From Pedobacter nanyangensis (GTDB taxonomy: Bacteria > Bacteroidota > Bacteroidia > Sphingobacteriales > Sphingobacteriaceae), in contig NZ_QMHO01000003.1 of the NCBI RefSeq assembly GCF_003313505.1, positions 457,464-521,463 on the forward strand: a stretch of 64,000 nt of DNA, read 5' to 3'. The position numbers and the translations under genes are program-made. Numbering within the stretch: position 1 is the first letter of the stretch; each line of letters begins with the position of its first letter. Below, in pieces: positions 57,394 to 64,000 of this stretch. Below the pieces are notes generated by a model. The model worked only from the letters and a program-made list of their open reading frames with translations. It searched no databases and was not told the DNA's origin.

Positions 57394-58131
57394 ATGAAAC
57401 TATTTATTGCTTTTACTTTGTTTATTCTCATGGGCTTCTCTACTTCTGCACAAAAAGGCTTTAAACAACAGCAGCTAAAATTTGAACGGGTGAAGGCTGC
57501 TTATGACCTGAAGTGGGCCTTTTTGGAAAAGGAGTTAAAGCAAGCAGGTTTTGATAAAGGTTATCAACTGTATATTGCTGCTTTTAAGGCTGAGGGCAAG
57601 GTAGAATTATGGCTAAGGGCGCAAAACCAATTGGCTTTTACTTTATTTAAAACCTATGCTTTTTGTGCCCACTCAGGGATTTTGGGGCCAAAGATTATGG
57701 AAGGCGACCTACAAACACCTGAGGGTTATTACTACATTAATGTGTTTAACCCGATGAGTAACTTTCATTTATCGCTGGGTGTTGATTACCCAAATGAAGT
57801 GGACAAAGCCAGAACAGGAAAAGATCGAAAAACTGGGGGAGATATTTACATCCACGGAGATTGTGTTACGGTGGGCTGTATTCCTTTAACGGATGATAAA
57901 ATAAAGGAGGTGTATTTGTTGGCCATGGAAGCTAAGGATAAAGGGCAAACGCAAATCCCTGTCCATATCTTCCCTTTCAGGATGACCAAGGCAAACTTAG
58001 AAAAATACGGACCAAAATACCCTCAAAATTTGGCATTATGGAAAACGCTCCAAGCAGGCTATCTGTATTTTATGCAACACAAGACCTTGCCTAAGGTGAG
58101 CCAAGTTGGTGGAAATTATGTGGTAAAATAA
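57394..58131 (+). CDS. L,D-transpeptidase, YafK-type
   Basis: This is a probable periplasmic peptidoglycan-remodelling enzyme. From the ATG at 57394 the 245-residue product has a signal peptide (STSAQ, about 20) and a YkuD-like catalytic domain. The active-site stretch is GGDIYIHGDCVTVGCIPL, with catalytic Cys in VGCIPL and the upstream His. YafK-like length and GILGPKIMEGDLQTPEGYY are typical. It is a single gene. Confidence 0.88.
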   Translation: MKLFIAFTLFILMGFSTSAQKGFKQQQLKFERVKAAYDLKWAFLEKELKQAGFDKGYQLYIAAFKAEGKVELWLRAQNQLAFTLFKTYAFCAHSGILGPKIMEGDLQTPEGYYYINVFNPMSNFHLSLGVDYPNEVDKARTGKDRKTGGDIYIHGDCVTVGCIPLTDDKIKEVYLLAMEAKDKGQTQIPVHIFPFRMTKANLEKYGPKYPQNLALWKTLQAGYLYFMQHKTLPKVSQVGGNYVVK

Positions 58132-58133
58132 AA

Positions 58134-58160
58134 GCCCTCCAACTGGAAGGCCTTATTCTT
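58134..58160. terminator. Hairpin terminator between convergent genes
   Basis: GCCCTCC (58134-58140) pairs with GGAAGGC (58145-58151) around AACT, with one mismatch, followed by a T-rich stretch on the plus strand and preceded by an A-rich one. It lies between the convergent L,D-transpeptidase and fabG genes. Confidence 0.5.
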
Positions 58161-58179
58161 TGCGCTTTATTCCTTAATC

Positions 58180-58923
58180 TTATAACATACCGCCACAAAC
58201 AGAAAGTGTTTGCCCGGTTACGTATGCACTCATATCCGACGCTAAAAAGACGCAGACATTGGCGATATCTTCTGTTTCTCCGGCACGTTTCAAGGGGATA
58301 TCTTTTTCCCAACCCGCAACTACGGCAGGATCTAGTACTTCGGTCATTTCTGTTTTGATGAAGCCTGGTGCCACTACATTGGCACGGATATTACGAGAAC
58401 CTAATTCTTTAGCCACCGATTTAGTGAAACCAATAATTCCGGCTTTAGAAGCAGCGTAGTTAGCTTGTCCGGCATTACCTTGTACGCCAACTACCGAGCT
58501 CATGTTAATGAAAACACCTTTACGGTTTTTCATCATCACTTTAGAAGCAGCTTTGGTTACGTTAAATACCGATTTCAGGTTAACGTTCATCACATCGTCC
58601 CAGTTTTCTTCACTCATGCGCATCAACAAGCCGTCTTTGGTAATGCCGGCGTTGTTTACCACAATATCGATCGTTCCAAAATCAGCAACGATGTCGTTGA
58701 TCAATTGCTCTGCCTGGTCAAATTTAGAGGCATCAGAACGGTATCCCTTTACCTGGGTTCCAAAGCTTTGTAATTCTTGTTCCAAAGCTTGTCCTTTTTC
58801 TACTGATGACAAGTAGGTAAAAGCAACATTAGCGCCTTGTTTTGCAAATTCTTCGGCAATTTTTCTACCTATTCCTTTTGATGCACCCGTTACCAGTGCT
58901 GTTTTTCCTTCTAATAATTTCAT
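58180..58923 (-). CDS. fabG: 3-oxoacyl-[acyl-carrier-protein] reductase
   Basis: It reduces beta-ketoacyl-ACP in fatty acid synthesis. The 247-residue SDR has TGASKGIG (12-19), NNAGIT (90-95), NMSSVVGVQGNAGQ with the catalytic Ser, Tyr156/Lys160 in YAASK, and APGFIKTEMT. These FabG signatures and the length are typical. No other fab gene is adjacent. Confidence 0.93.
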   Translation of the reverse strand: MKLLEGKTALVTGASKGIGRKIAEEFAKQGANVAFTYLSSVEKGQALEQELQSFGTQVKGYRSDASKFDQAEQLINDIVADFGTIDIVVNNAGITKDGLLMRMSEENWDDVMNVNLKSVFNVTKAASKVMMKNRKGVFINMSSVVGVQGNAGQANYAASKAGIIGFTKSVAKELGSRNIRANVVAPGFIKTEMTEVLDPAVVAGWEKDIPLKRAGETEDIANVCVFLASDMSAYVTGQTLSVCGGML

Positions 58924-59016
58924 TTATGAAATGTGTATAGTTGTGATAATTTATATCGTAAAGTTAACAAATTGTTCAATTGTTGTATTGCTTAATTGCT
59001 TTCGGGCAGTAACCAA

Positions 59017-60138
59017 CTAAACTGCTGGCTCTTGTTGGCTTAAGCAATGGAAGCTACCCAAGCCCCAAATAATATCTGTCGAATCAATCCCAATTACCTC
59101 ACGGTCTGGAAATGCTTTTTGTATAATTTCCAAAGCAATTTTATCGTTTACGTCTCTGAAAGTTGGGACAACTACCGCAGCATTTGCAATGTAAAAATTG
59201 GCATATGAGGCAGGTAATCTGGTATCTTCATAAATCACTGGCGAAGGCATTGGCAGTTCAATGATGTTCAACTTTCTGCCATCCAACAAGGTCATTTCCT
59301 TTAAACGCTCCAAGTTTTCTTTCAATAGCAAGTAGTTTTCATCTAAAGGATTGCTTTCTACCACGGTAAGCACCGTATCTTCATTTACAAAACGAGTAAT
59401 ATCATCAATATGGCCGTCGGTATCATCGCCTACAATACCATCGCCCACCCATAAAATTTGTGATGCCCCATAGAATTCCATCAAATAGGTTTCTATTTGC
59501 GCTTTGGTTAAATGAGGGTTTCTATTCTCGTTCAGCAGGCAGGCTTCGCTCGTTAAAATAGTTCCAGCACCATTAAACTCCACCGAACCGCCTTCCATCA
59601 CAATGTCAGGCGTAAATAATGGCAAGTTGAAATGCTTAGCTATTTTGGTGGGCACTACATCATCCAAGTCGTAGGGAGGATATTTATCTCCCCAAGCATT
59701 ATAGCCCCAATCTACCACCGCTTTCTCATTTCCTTTTAACACAAAAGCAGGTCCATGGTCACGGCACCAAGCATCGTTGGTTTCGTTAAAATAAAACTCT
59801 ATCTGACCTAAATCGGCTCGTACCCTTTCCAGTTGCGATACGGCAAAGGCTTTCATTTCCTCGTCCTTTACGTTAATACGCACTTTTTCACCTTTGGCAA
59901 CCGCCTTAATGAACAAGCAGTAAGGCTCGTAAATAGTTTCTATTTTCCCAGGCCATGAAGCTTCCTTATGTGGCCAGCTTAACCAAGTTGCCTCGTGCTT
60001 AGCCCATTCTGCGGGAAATGCGTAGCCTTTTGCTTTCGGTGTTTCAGAAAATTGGAAAGTCGGAAAGTCAGAAAGTCTGGAAGTGTGAGATTTTGAAAGA
60101 CTAGCTGTATTAGATTTATGATGTGCTTTATCGGACAT
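59017..60138 (-). CDS. aguA: Agmatine deiminase
   Basis: It converts agmatine to N-carbamoylputrescine. The 373-residue product has YAFPAEWAKHEATWLSWPH, NDAWCRDHGPAFVL, GGSVEFNGAGTIL, DDTDGHIDDITRF and catalytic Cys365 in GLGSFHCLS. Residues 1-36 are an unusual Ser/Thr/Lys-rich extension not seen in the family, whose coding DNA includes four tandem 8-bp units (60054-60085). The start codon overlaps the stop of the four-helix gene by 1 base (TAATG). A start inside this extension cannot be excluded. Confidence 0.93.
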   Translation of the reverse strand: MSDKAHHKSNTASLSKSHTSRLSDFPTFQFSETPKAKGYAFPAEWAKHEATWLSWPHKEASWPGKIETIYEPYCLFIKAVAKGEKVRINVKDEEMKAFAVSQLERVRADLGQIEFYFNETNDAWCRDHGPAFVLKGNEKAVVDWGYNAWGDKYPPYDLDDVVPTKIAKHFNLPLFTPDIVMEGGSVEFNGAGTILTSEACLLNENRNPHLTKAQIETYLMEFYGASQILWVGDGIVGDDTDGHIDDITRFVNEDTVLTVVESNPLDENYLLLKENLERLKEMTLLDGRKLNIIELPMPSPVIYEDTRLPASYANFYIANAAVVVPTFRDVNDKIALEIIQKAFPDREVIGIDSTDIIWGLGSFHCLSQQEPAV

Positions 60139-60491
60139 TAGCTTAATGATTTTATAAGACCATTTATCATTACAAGAACTTCTTCACAAGCTGAATAAAG
60201 TTCCGTAAAACGGTCCTCTAATATATATTTTCTTCTTTTAGCGAGATGCAAACAACCAACAACTTCAATATCAGACCTTAATGCGTAACGCAGAAATCTT
60301 ATAAATTCAGCATTACTTTGTCCTGTGCTTCCTTCTGCAATATTTAGCGAAATGGAGTCTGCAGCTCTTTTTATTTGCGAGTTTAGGATATAAATTTCTT
60401 CTCTAGGAAATGTCTTAGTCAATTGGTCAATCTCGTCAGCTAAGTCCAAAGCTTTTTGCCAGACTTTTAGTTTTTCAAATTTAAATGACAT
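60138..60491 (-). CDS. Four-helix-bundle protein (23S rRNA intervening-sequence protein / S23 family)
   Basis: The 117-residue protein starts with FEKLKVWQKALDLADEID and continues FPREEIYILNSQIKRAADSI, SLNIAEGSTG and FIRFLRYALRSDIEVVGCL, the S23/IVP four-helix signature related to Avd of diversity-generating retroelements. No rRNA or retroelement is nearby. It sits between aguB and aguA, which would otherwise be neighbours, and its flanks carry related short repeats in inverted orientation, so it looks inserted. Confidence 0.9.
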   Translation of the reverse strand: MSFKFEKLKVWQKALDLADEIDQLTKTFPREEIYILNSQIKRAADSISLNIAEGSTGQSNAEFIRFLRYALRSDIEVVGCLHLAKRRKYILEDRFTELYSACEEVLVMINGLIKSLS

Positions 60492-60545
60492 AGGTTGTAT
60501 TTTAGATGAAATGAAGATACAACTTTGTCTTGAAAAACTCTTTCA

Positions 60546-60596
60546 GACTTCCCGACTATAATCTTTCGGACTTCCTGACTATCATCTTCCCGACTT
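60546..60596 (+). repeat. Tandem 23-bp repeat upstream of the four-helix gene
   Basis: Two 23-bp units (60546-60568 and 60569-60591), both beginning GACTTCC and continuing GACTAT-ATCTT, are followed by a partial third (GACTT). The words match, in the opposite orientation, the 8-bp repeat at 60054-60085 (GGAAAGTC units) on the other side of the gene. Confidence 0.7.
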
Positions 60597-60601
60597 AAAA
60601 A

Positions 60602-61477
60602 CTAATCTTCGTCGATAAACCTCTTGGTAATTGGCTGGTAAGAATCAATCCTTCTATCCCTTAAAAAAGGCCAGTGTTTACGGATATAATCGCTTTGCGT
60701 AAGGTCAATATCCACTACTTCAGTTTCTTCTTCATCGTGCGAAGCCAAATACAACAACTTACCTTGTGCATTGGTTGCGAAACTACCCCCCCAAAATTTC
60801 ATACGTCCTTCTTGCTCAAAACCTACACGATTCACACTAATTACAGGCAAGCCGTTAGCCACTGAGTGCGAGCGTTGGATCGTTTGCCAAGCGTTGTACT
60901 GATCTTTATTGGTCTCTTCGTCCTGTGTAGTGTCCCAGCCAATGGCCGTTGGATAAAACATAATTTCGGCGCCCATTAAAGCGGTAATACGCGAGGCCTC
61001 GGGATACCATTGGTCCCAACAAATTAAGACACCTATTTTGGCAAACTTGGTTTGGAAAACCTTATAGCCCAGGTCGCCAGGAGTAAAATAAAATTTCTCG
61101 TAATAAGCCGGGTCATCAGGGATGTGCATTTTACGGTATTTGCCCAAATAAGAACCGTCGGCATCTAAAACGGCAGTAGTGTTATGGTACAAACCTTCGG
61201 CTCTTTTTTCGAACAACGAAGCAATAATTACCACGCCAAGCTCTTTGGCAACCGTTTGCAAGGCGTCGGTAGATGGTCCTGGAATAGCCTCCGCCAAATC
61301 AAAATTATCGTAATCCTCTACATCGCAAAAATACAACGAGGTAAAAAGCTCTTGTAAACATACAATTTGGGCGCCCTTTGCAGCAGCTTCCCTCACTTTT
61401 ACAATCGCTTTATCTAAATTTTCTTGCTTATCGGCGGTACAGCTCATCTGCACCATACCTACTTTTACTTTGCTCAT
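60602..61477 (-). CDS. aguB: N-carbamoylputrescine amidase
   Basis: It hydrolyses N-carbamoylputrescine to putrescine, the step after agmatine deiminase. The 291-residue nitrilase-superfamily protein shows the Glu/Lys/Cys triad: Glu43 (CLQELFTS), Lys116 (KYRKMHIP) and Cys153 (GVLICWDQWYPEA). SVNRVGFE and FWGGSF are typical of AguB. Together with aguA it forms an agmatine-to-putrescine route, separated here by the four-helix gene. Confidence 0.95.
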   Translation of the reverse strand: MSKVKVGMVQMSCTADKQENLDKAIVKVREAAAKGAQIVCLQELFTSLYFCDVEDYDNFDLAEAIPGPSTDALQTVAKELGVVIIASLFEKRAEGLYHNTTAVLDADGSYLGKYRKMHIPDDPAYYEKFYFTPGDLGYKVFQTKFAKIGVLICWDQWYPEASRITALMGAEIMFYPTAIGWDTTQDEETNKDQYNAWQTIQRSHSVANGLPVISVNRVGFEQEGRMKFWGGSFATNAQGKLLYLASHDEEETEVVDIDLTQSDYIRKHWPFLRDRRIDSYQPITKRFIDED

Positions 61478-61843
61478 ATTCTTAGATTTGAGTATCGGGA
61501 TATAAGATTTGAGACACGATCTCCAACCTTACACCCTAAACCTTATACCTTAAACCATTTTCGAGCCGCAAAGTTAGGCAAAAACGTCGATATTTTTTAG
61601 AAAAGCAAAGCCAGTACAAAGCACTTCCAACAGCCGGGCTTTACGCTGCAATCTTTTTGCCAACGGCACTGCGCCAACCCCGTACCTACGGGCTTGTTGT
61701 ATGGTACCTGCCACAAAAAGTATTTCCGCTGCAATCCCGTTTACCAACATCGTTATTTGCTTCGTATCCCACATGAAGTGGCGCATCAAAAATTGGCTAA
61801 ATTTCTCGCACAAACTACCGGGCATTTAAGTTTTCAAACTGCA
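61478..61843. other. Intergenic region with repeat copy
   Basis: The 366-base gap between aguB and the YpdA-like gene contains the longest copy of the two-block repeat (61631-61738). Open frames through it are made of repeat sequence; no gene is called. Confidence 0.5.
61631..61738 (+). repeat. Two-block intergenic repeat, copy 3
   Basis: The left block (CAGCCGGGCTTTACGCTGCA onward, 61631-61660) and right block (CCACAAAAAGTATTTCCGCT onward, 61711-61738) match the copies at 48010-48097 and 57040-57180. CTTTTTG (61653-61659) pairs with CAAAAAG (61714-61720). An inner hairpin CCCGTA/TACGGG lies at 61679-61692, and CGGG/CCCG close the outside. Confidence 0.65.
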
Positions 61844-62824
61844 CTAGCTAGTTTTAGCAACAATATCCTTCATGATCTGCGCTGCATGAGCACGAGAATT
61901 CTCAATAAACCACTTATGCGTGTCCATGCCTCCACAAACTACGCCTGCCAGGTATAAGCCGTGAATATTGGTTTCCATGGTCTCAGGATGATAGGCTGGG
62001 GTTTGATTCTCATCCAAAGCAACGCCCAGTTTCAGCAGAAACTTAAAATCAGGCCGATAACCTGTCATGGCGGCCACAAAATCATTTTCTATCTCTATCT
62101 CTCCTTCAGGTGTAGCAATAACAACAGTTTGTTCCTTTATCTTTTTTAATTTGCTTTCGAAATAGGCTTTGATGGAACCTTCTTTGATACGGTTTTCAAT
62201 ATCTGGACGCACCCAGTATTTCACGTTCGGCCCAATATCGCCACCACGAACAACCATCGTTACCTCAGCACCTTTACGATAAGTTTCTAAAGCAACATCC
62301 ACAGAGGAGTTGTTGGCCCCAACCACCAAAATCTTGCTAAAAGCATAGTAGTGGGGATCTTTATAATAGTGAGTAACTTTCGGCAAATCTTCGCCCGGGA
62401 TGTCCATCAAATTTGGCACATCGTAAAAACCGGTAGCAATGATTACATGCTCAGCTTGGTAATTTGTTTTAGAAGTCTCCACATGGAACAAATCATCTAC
62501 CTGTTTTTGGCAGCTCAACACCTCCTCAAACAGCTTTACGTTCAGCTGGAATTTTTCGGTTACACGCCTGTAATATTCTAACGCTTCGTTTCGGTTTGGC
62601 TTTGGGCTAATGCTTACAAAAGGCACCCCACCAATTTCCAAACGTTCCGAAGTAGAAAAGAAAGTCATGAACACGGGATAGTTGTACAAACTGTTCACCA
62701 AAGTGCCCTTATCAATAATGGCGTAGCTTTTTCCTGCTTTTTGCGCTTCTATTCCACAGGCTAAACCTATGGGCCCGGCACCAATAATTAAAACCTCAAA
62801 ATGTTGTTTTTCTGATGTTGCCAA
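61844..62824 (-). CDS. ypdA: YpdA-family FAD-dependent disulfide reductase
   Basis: It is a thioredoxin-reductase-like flavoprotein; YpdA in Bacillus is a bacillithiol disulfide reductase. The 326-residue product has the FAD GxGxxG in IGAGPIGLACGIEAQ (15-29), VIIATGFYDVPN, a second NAD(P)-binding site LVVGANNSSVDVALE and the C-terminal GLYLAGVVCGGM. A CxxC active-site pair is absent, as in YpdA. Bacteroidota members are often annotated this way although their thiol is not always known. Confidence 0.88.
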   Translation of the reverse strand: MATSEKQHFEVLIIGAGPIGLACGIEAQKAGKSYAIIDKGTLVNSLYNYPVFMTFFSTSERLEIGGVPFVSISPKPNRNEALEYYRRVTEKFQLNVKLFEEVLSCQKQVDDLFHVETSKTNYQAEHVIIATGFYDVPNLMDIPGEDLPKVTHYYKDPHYYAFSKILVVGANNSSVDVALETYRKGAEVTMVVRGGDIGPNVKYWVRPDIENRIKEGSIKAYFESKLKKIKEQTVVIATPEGEIEIENDFVAAMTGYRPDFKFLLKLGVALDENQTPAYHPETMETNIHGLYLAGVVCGGMDTHKWFIENSRAHAAQIMKDIVAKTS

Positions 62825-62921
62825 GTGATGATTCTTTAAAATTAAACCTGTATCAGCAAACTGTCTTCATAAAGAAATACTTTGTTGCAATTGCCAAAAC
62901 GTGTGGTAATAACGAGATAGC

Positions 62922-64000
62922 TTAAGCTTTAGCCAGCTTGCTTGGGCAAACAAAATCTGTACGTTTCAACGATGTATTTTTGATTGCGCCATAGCCACCG
63001 GCAACATCTATCACCTGATCTATACCACGGGCTTTCAGGATAGAAGCCGCGATCATAGACCGATAGCCGCCAGCACAGTGGATATAATAGGTTTTATTAC
63101 CATCTATTTCAGCTGTCCAATCGTTAATATAATCCAACGGACGTGAATGGCTAAACTCCAAATGCTCCGACTCGTACTCTCCGGGCTTACGCACGTCAAG
63201 TGCTAAAATTTCCGGGTTTTCCTGATAGGCTTGCTCAAATTCACTTGCTGAAACAGAAGTTACTTGGTCAGTTTGCTTACCGGCATCTTTCCATGCCTGC
63301 ATACCGCCATCCAAATACCCAATGGTATTGTCGTAACCTACACGAGCCAAACGGGTAATCGCTTCTTCGGCCCTTCCCTCATCGGTAATCAACAAAATAT
63401 TTTGTTTTAAATCAGGAATTAGCGCACCTACCCACGGTGCAAACTGGCCATTTAAGCCAATATTAATGGCATTAGGTACAAAAGCTTGCGCAAAAACCTG
63501 TGGATCGCGTGTGTCGAGCATTAATGCGCCACTTTGGTTTGCCAAATCCTCAAAAGCTTGCGGCGAGAGTGGGTTAAGTCCTTTTTGATAAACTTCGTCG
63601 ATACTTTCGTACCCACCTTTGTTCATGGCTGCATTTTTGGCAAAATATTGTGGAGGGGGCAAAATACCGTCGGTTACTTCTTTGATAAACTGCGCTTTAG
63701 TTTCGGCTTTTAAAGCATAATTCACCTGCTTTTGGTGGCCTAAGGTATCAAACGTTTCCTTGCTCATGTTTTTACCACAAGCTGATCCGGCGCCGTGGCC
63801 AGGGTAAACGATCACCTCGTCAGCCAAAGGCTTGATTTTTTCATTCAGCGAATCGTAAAGCAAACCCGCAAGATCGTCCATGGTGAGGGTTCCTTTTTGC
63901 GCCAAATCTGGCCTACCTACATCACCAATAAAAAGGGTATCGCCCGTAAAAATACAATGGTTTTTGCCTTGGGCATCGGTCAACAAATAAGTGGTTGATT
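62922..64000 (-). CDS. Metallo-beta-lactamase-fold / double-rhodanese protein (partial, N terminus outside window)
   Basis: This is a probable sulfur-transfer or persulfide-processing enzyme. The frame is open to the window edge, so the N-terminal part of the metal-binding domain is missing. Visible are the rest of the MBL fold (HCIFTGDTLFIGDVGRPD, YPGHGAGSACG), a first rhodanese-like domain (ALMLDTRDPQVFAQAF) whose active-site loop reads ITDEGRAEE without Cys, and a second (ILALDVRKPGEYESEH) with the active-site Cys in YIHCAGGYRS. This is the layout of CstB/BlhA-like proteins. The usual start lies beyond 64000. Confidence 0.88.
   Translation of the reverse strand, partial: STTYLLTDAQGKNHCIFTGDTLFIGDVGRPDLAQKGTLTMDDLAGLLYDSLNEKIKPLADEVIVYPGHGAGSACGKNMSKETFDTLGHQKQVNYALKAETKAQFIKEVTDGILPPPQYFAKNAAMNKGGYESIDEVYQKGLNPLSPQAFEDLANQSGALMLDTRDPQVFAQAFVPNAINIGLNGQFAPWVGALIPDLKQNILLITDEGRAEEAITRLARVGYDNTIGYLDGGMQAWKDAGKQTDQVTSVSASEFEQAYQENPEILALDVRKPGEYESEHLEFSHSRPLDYINDWTAEIDGNKTYYIHCAGGYRSMIAASILKARGIDQVIDVAGGYGAIKNTSLKRTDFVCPSKLAKA

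Noticed and set aside
61574..61825. 83-codon open frame on the minus strand
   Set aside because: It is made largely of the two-block repeat (its LFVAGTIQQ and RLQRKARLL parts are translations of the conserved blocks), so it is repeat-derived.

Overview
The window looks like a chromosome segment of a Bacteroidota bacterium of the Sphingobacteriaceae type, most like Pedobacter. This rests on a SusC/SusD pair, many secreted glycan-degrading enzymes, a LytS/LytTR two-component pair, TAnnTTTG-type promoter boxes, few Shine-Dalgarno sequences and several families of short intergenic palindromes. No rRNA, CRISPR array, insertion sequence or prophage was seen.

Layout. 1-5936 is an RND multidrug efflux operon (outer-membrane factor, permease, adaptor, all on the minus strand). 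6414-9256 holds a universal stress protein and a LytTR/LytS pair. 9793-42075 is one functional block, a large polysaccharide utilization locus. 42698-42771 is tRNA-Pro. From 42892 to the right edge the genes are mostly housekeeping: FMN reductase, ABC exporter, carA, panB, a pseudouridine synthase, enolase, a DivIC/FtsB-like protein, a TRIC-type channel, L,D-transpeptidase, fabG, the agmatine-to-putrescine pair, a YpdA-like reductase, and a metallo-beta-lactamase/rhodanese protein cut by the window edge.

The central locus reads as a complete route for a fucosylated, uronic-acid-containing glycan without evident sulfation. SusC, SusD and a FAS1-like lipoprotein (36541-42075) would bind and import oligosaccharides. 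A lone AraC regulator (35293-36171) sits between this surface operon and the enzymes. A minus-strand run (35060 to 19116) encodes a GH95 and two GH29 fucosidases, a GH31, a PF05426-type lyase, a PL6 lyase, GH88 and GH105 unsaturated uronyl hydrolases, a KdgF-like cupin, a serine hydrolase and a DUF4955 beta-helix protein. A lyase with a C-terminal beta/gamma-crystallin domain follows (17769-18839). Released L-fucose would enter by FucP and be degraded without phosphorylation: mutarotase, fucose dehydrogenase, fuconolactonase, UxaA-type fuconate dehydratase, 2-keto-3-deoxyfuconate dehydrogenase, and an FAH-family hydrolase giving pyruvate and L-lactate. An FMN-dependent lactate dehydrogenase would complete the route. 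No fucose isomerase, kinase, aldolase or sulfatase is present.

The most unusual items are the self-contained fucose/uronate locus, the lyase-crystallin fusion, a fucose-dehydrogenase candidate whose catalytic Lys is Asn, a 22-bp-spaced direct repeat upstream of fucP, a four-helix-bundle (S23-like) gene flanked by related short repeats between aguB and aguA, and a three-copy intergenic repeat family with nested hairpin potential.
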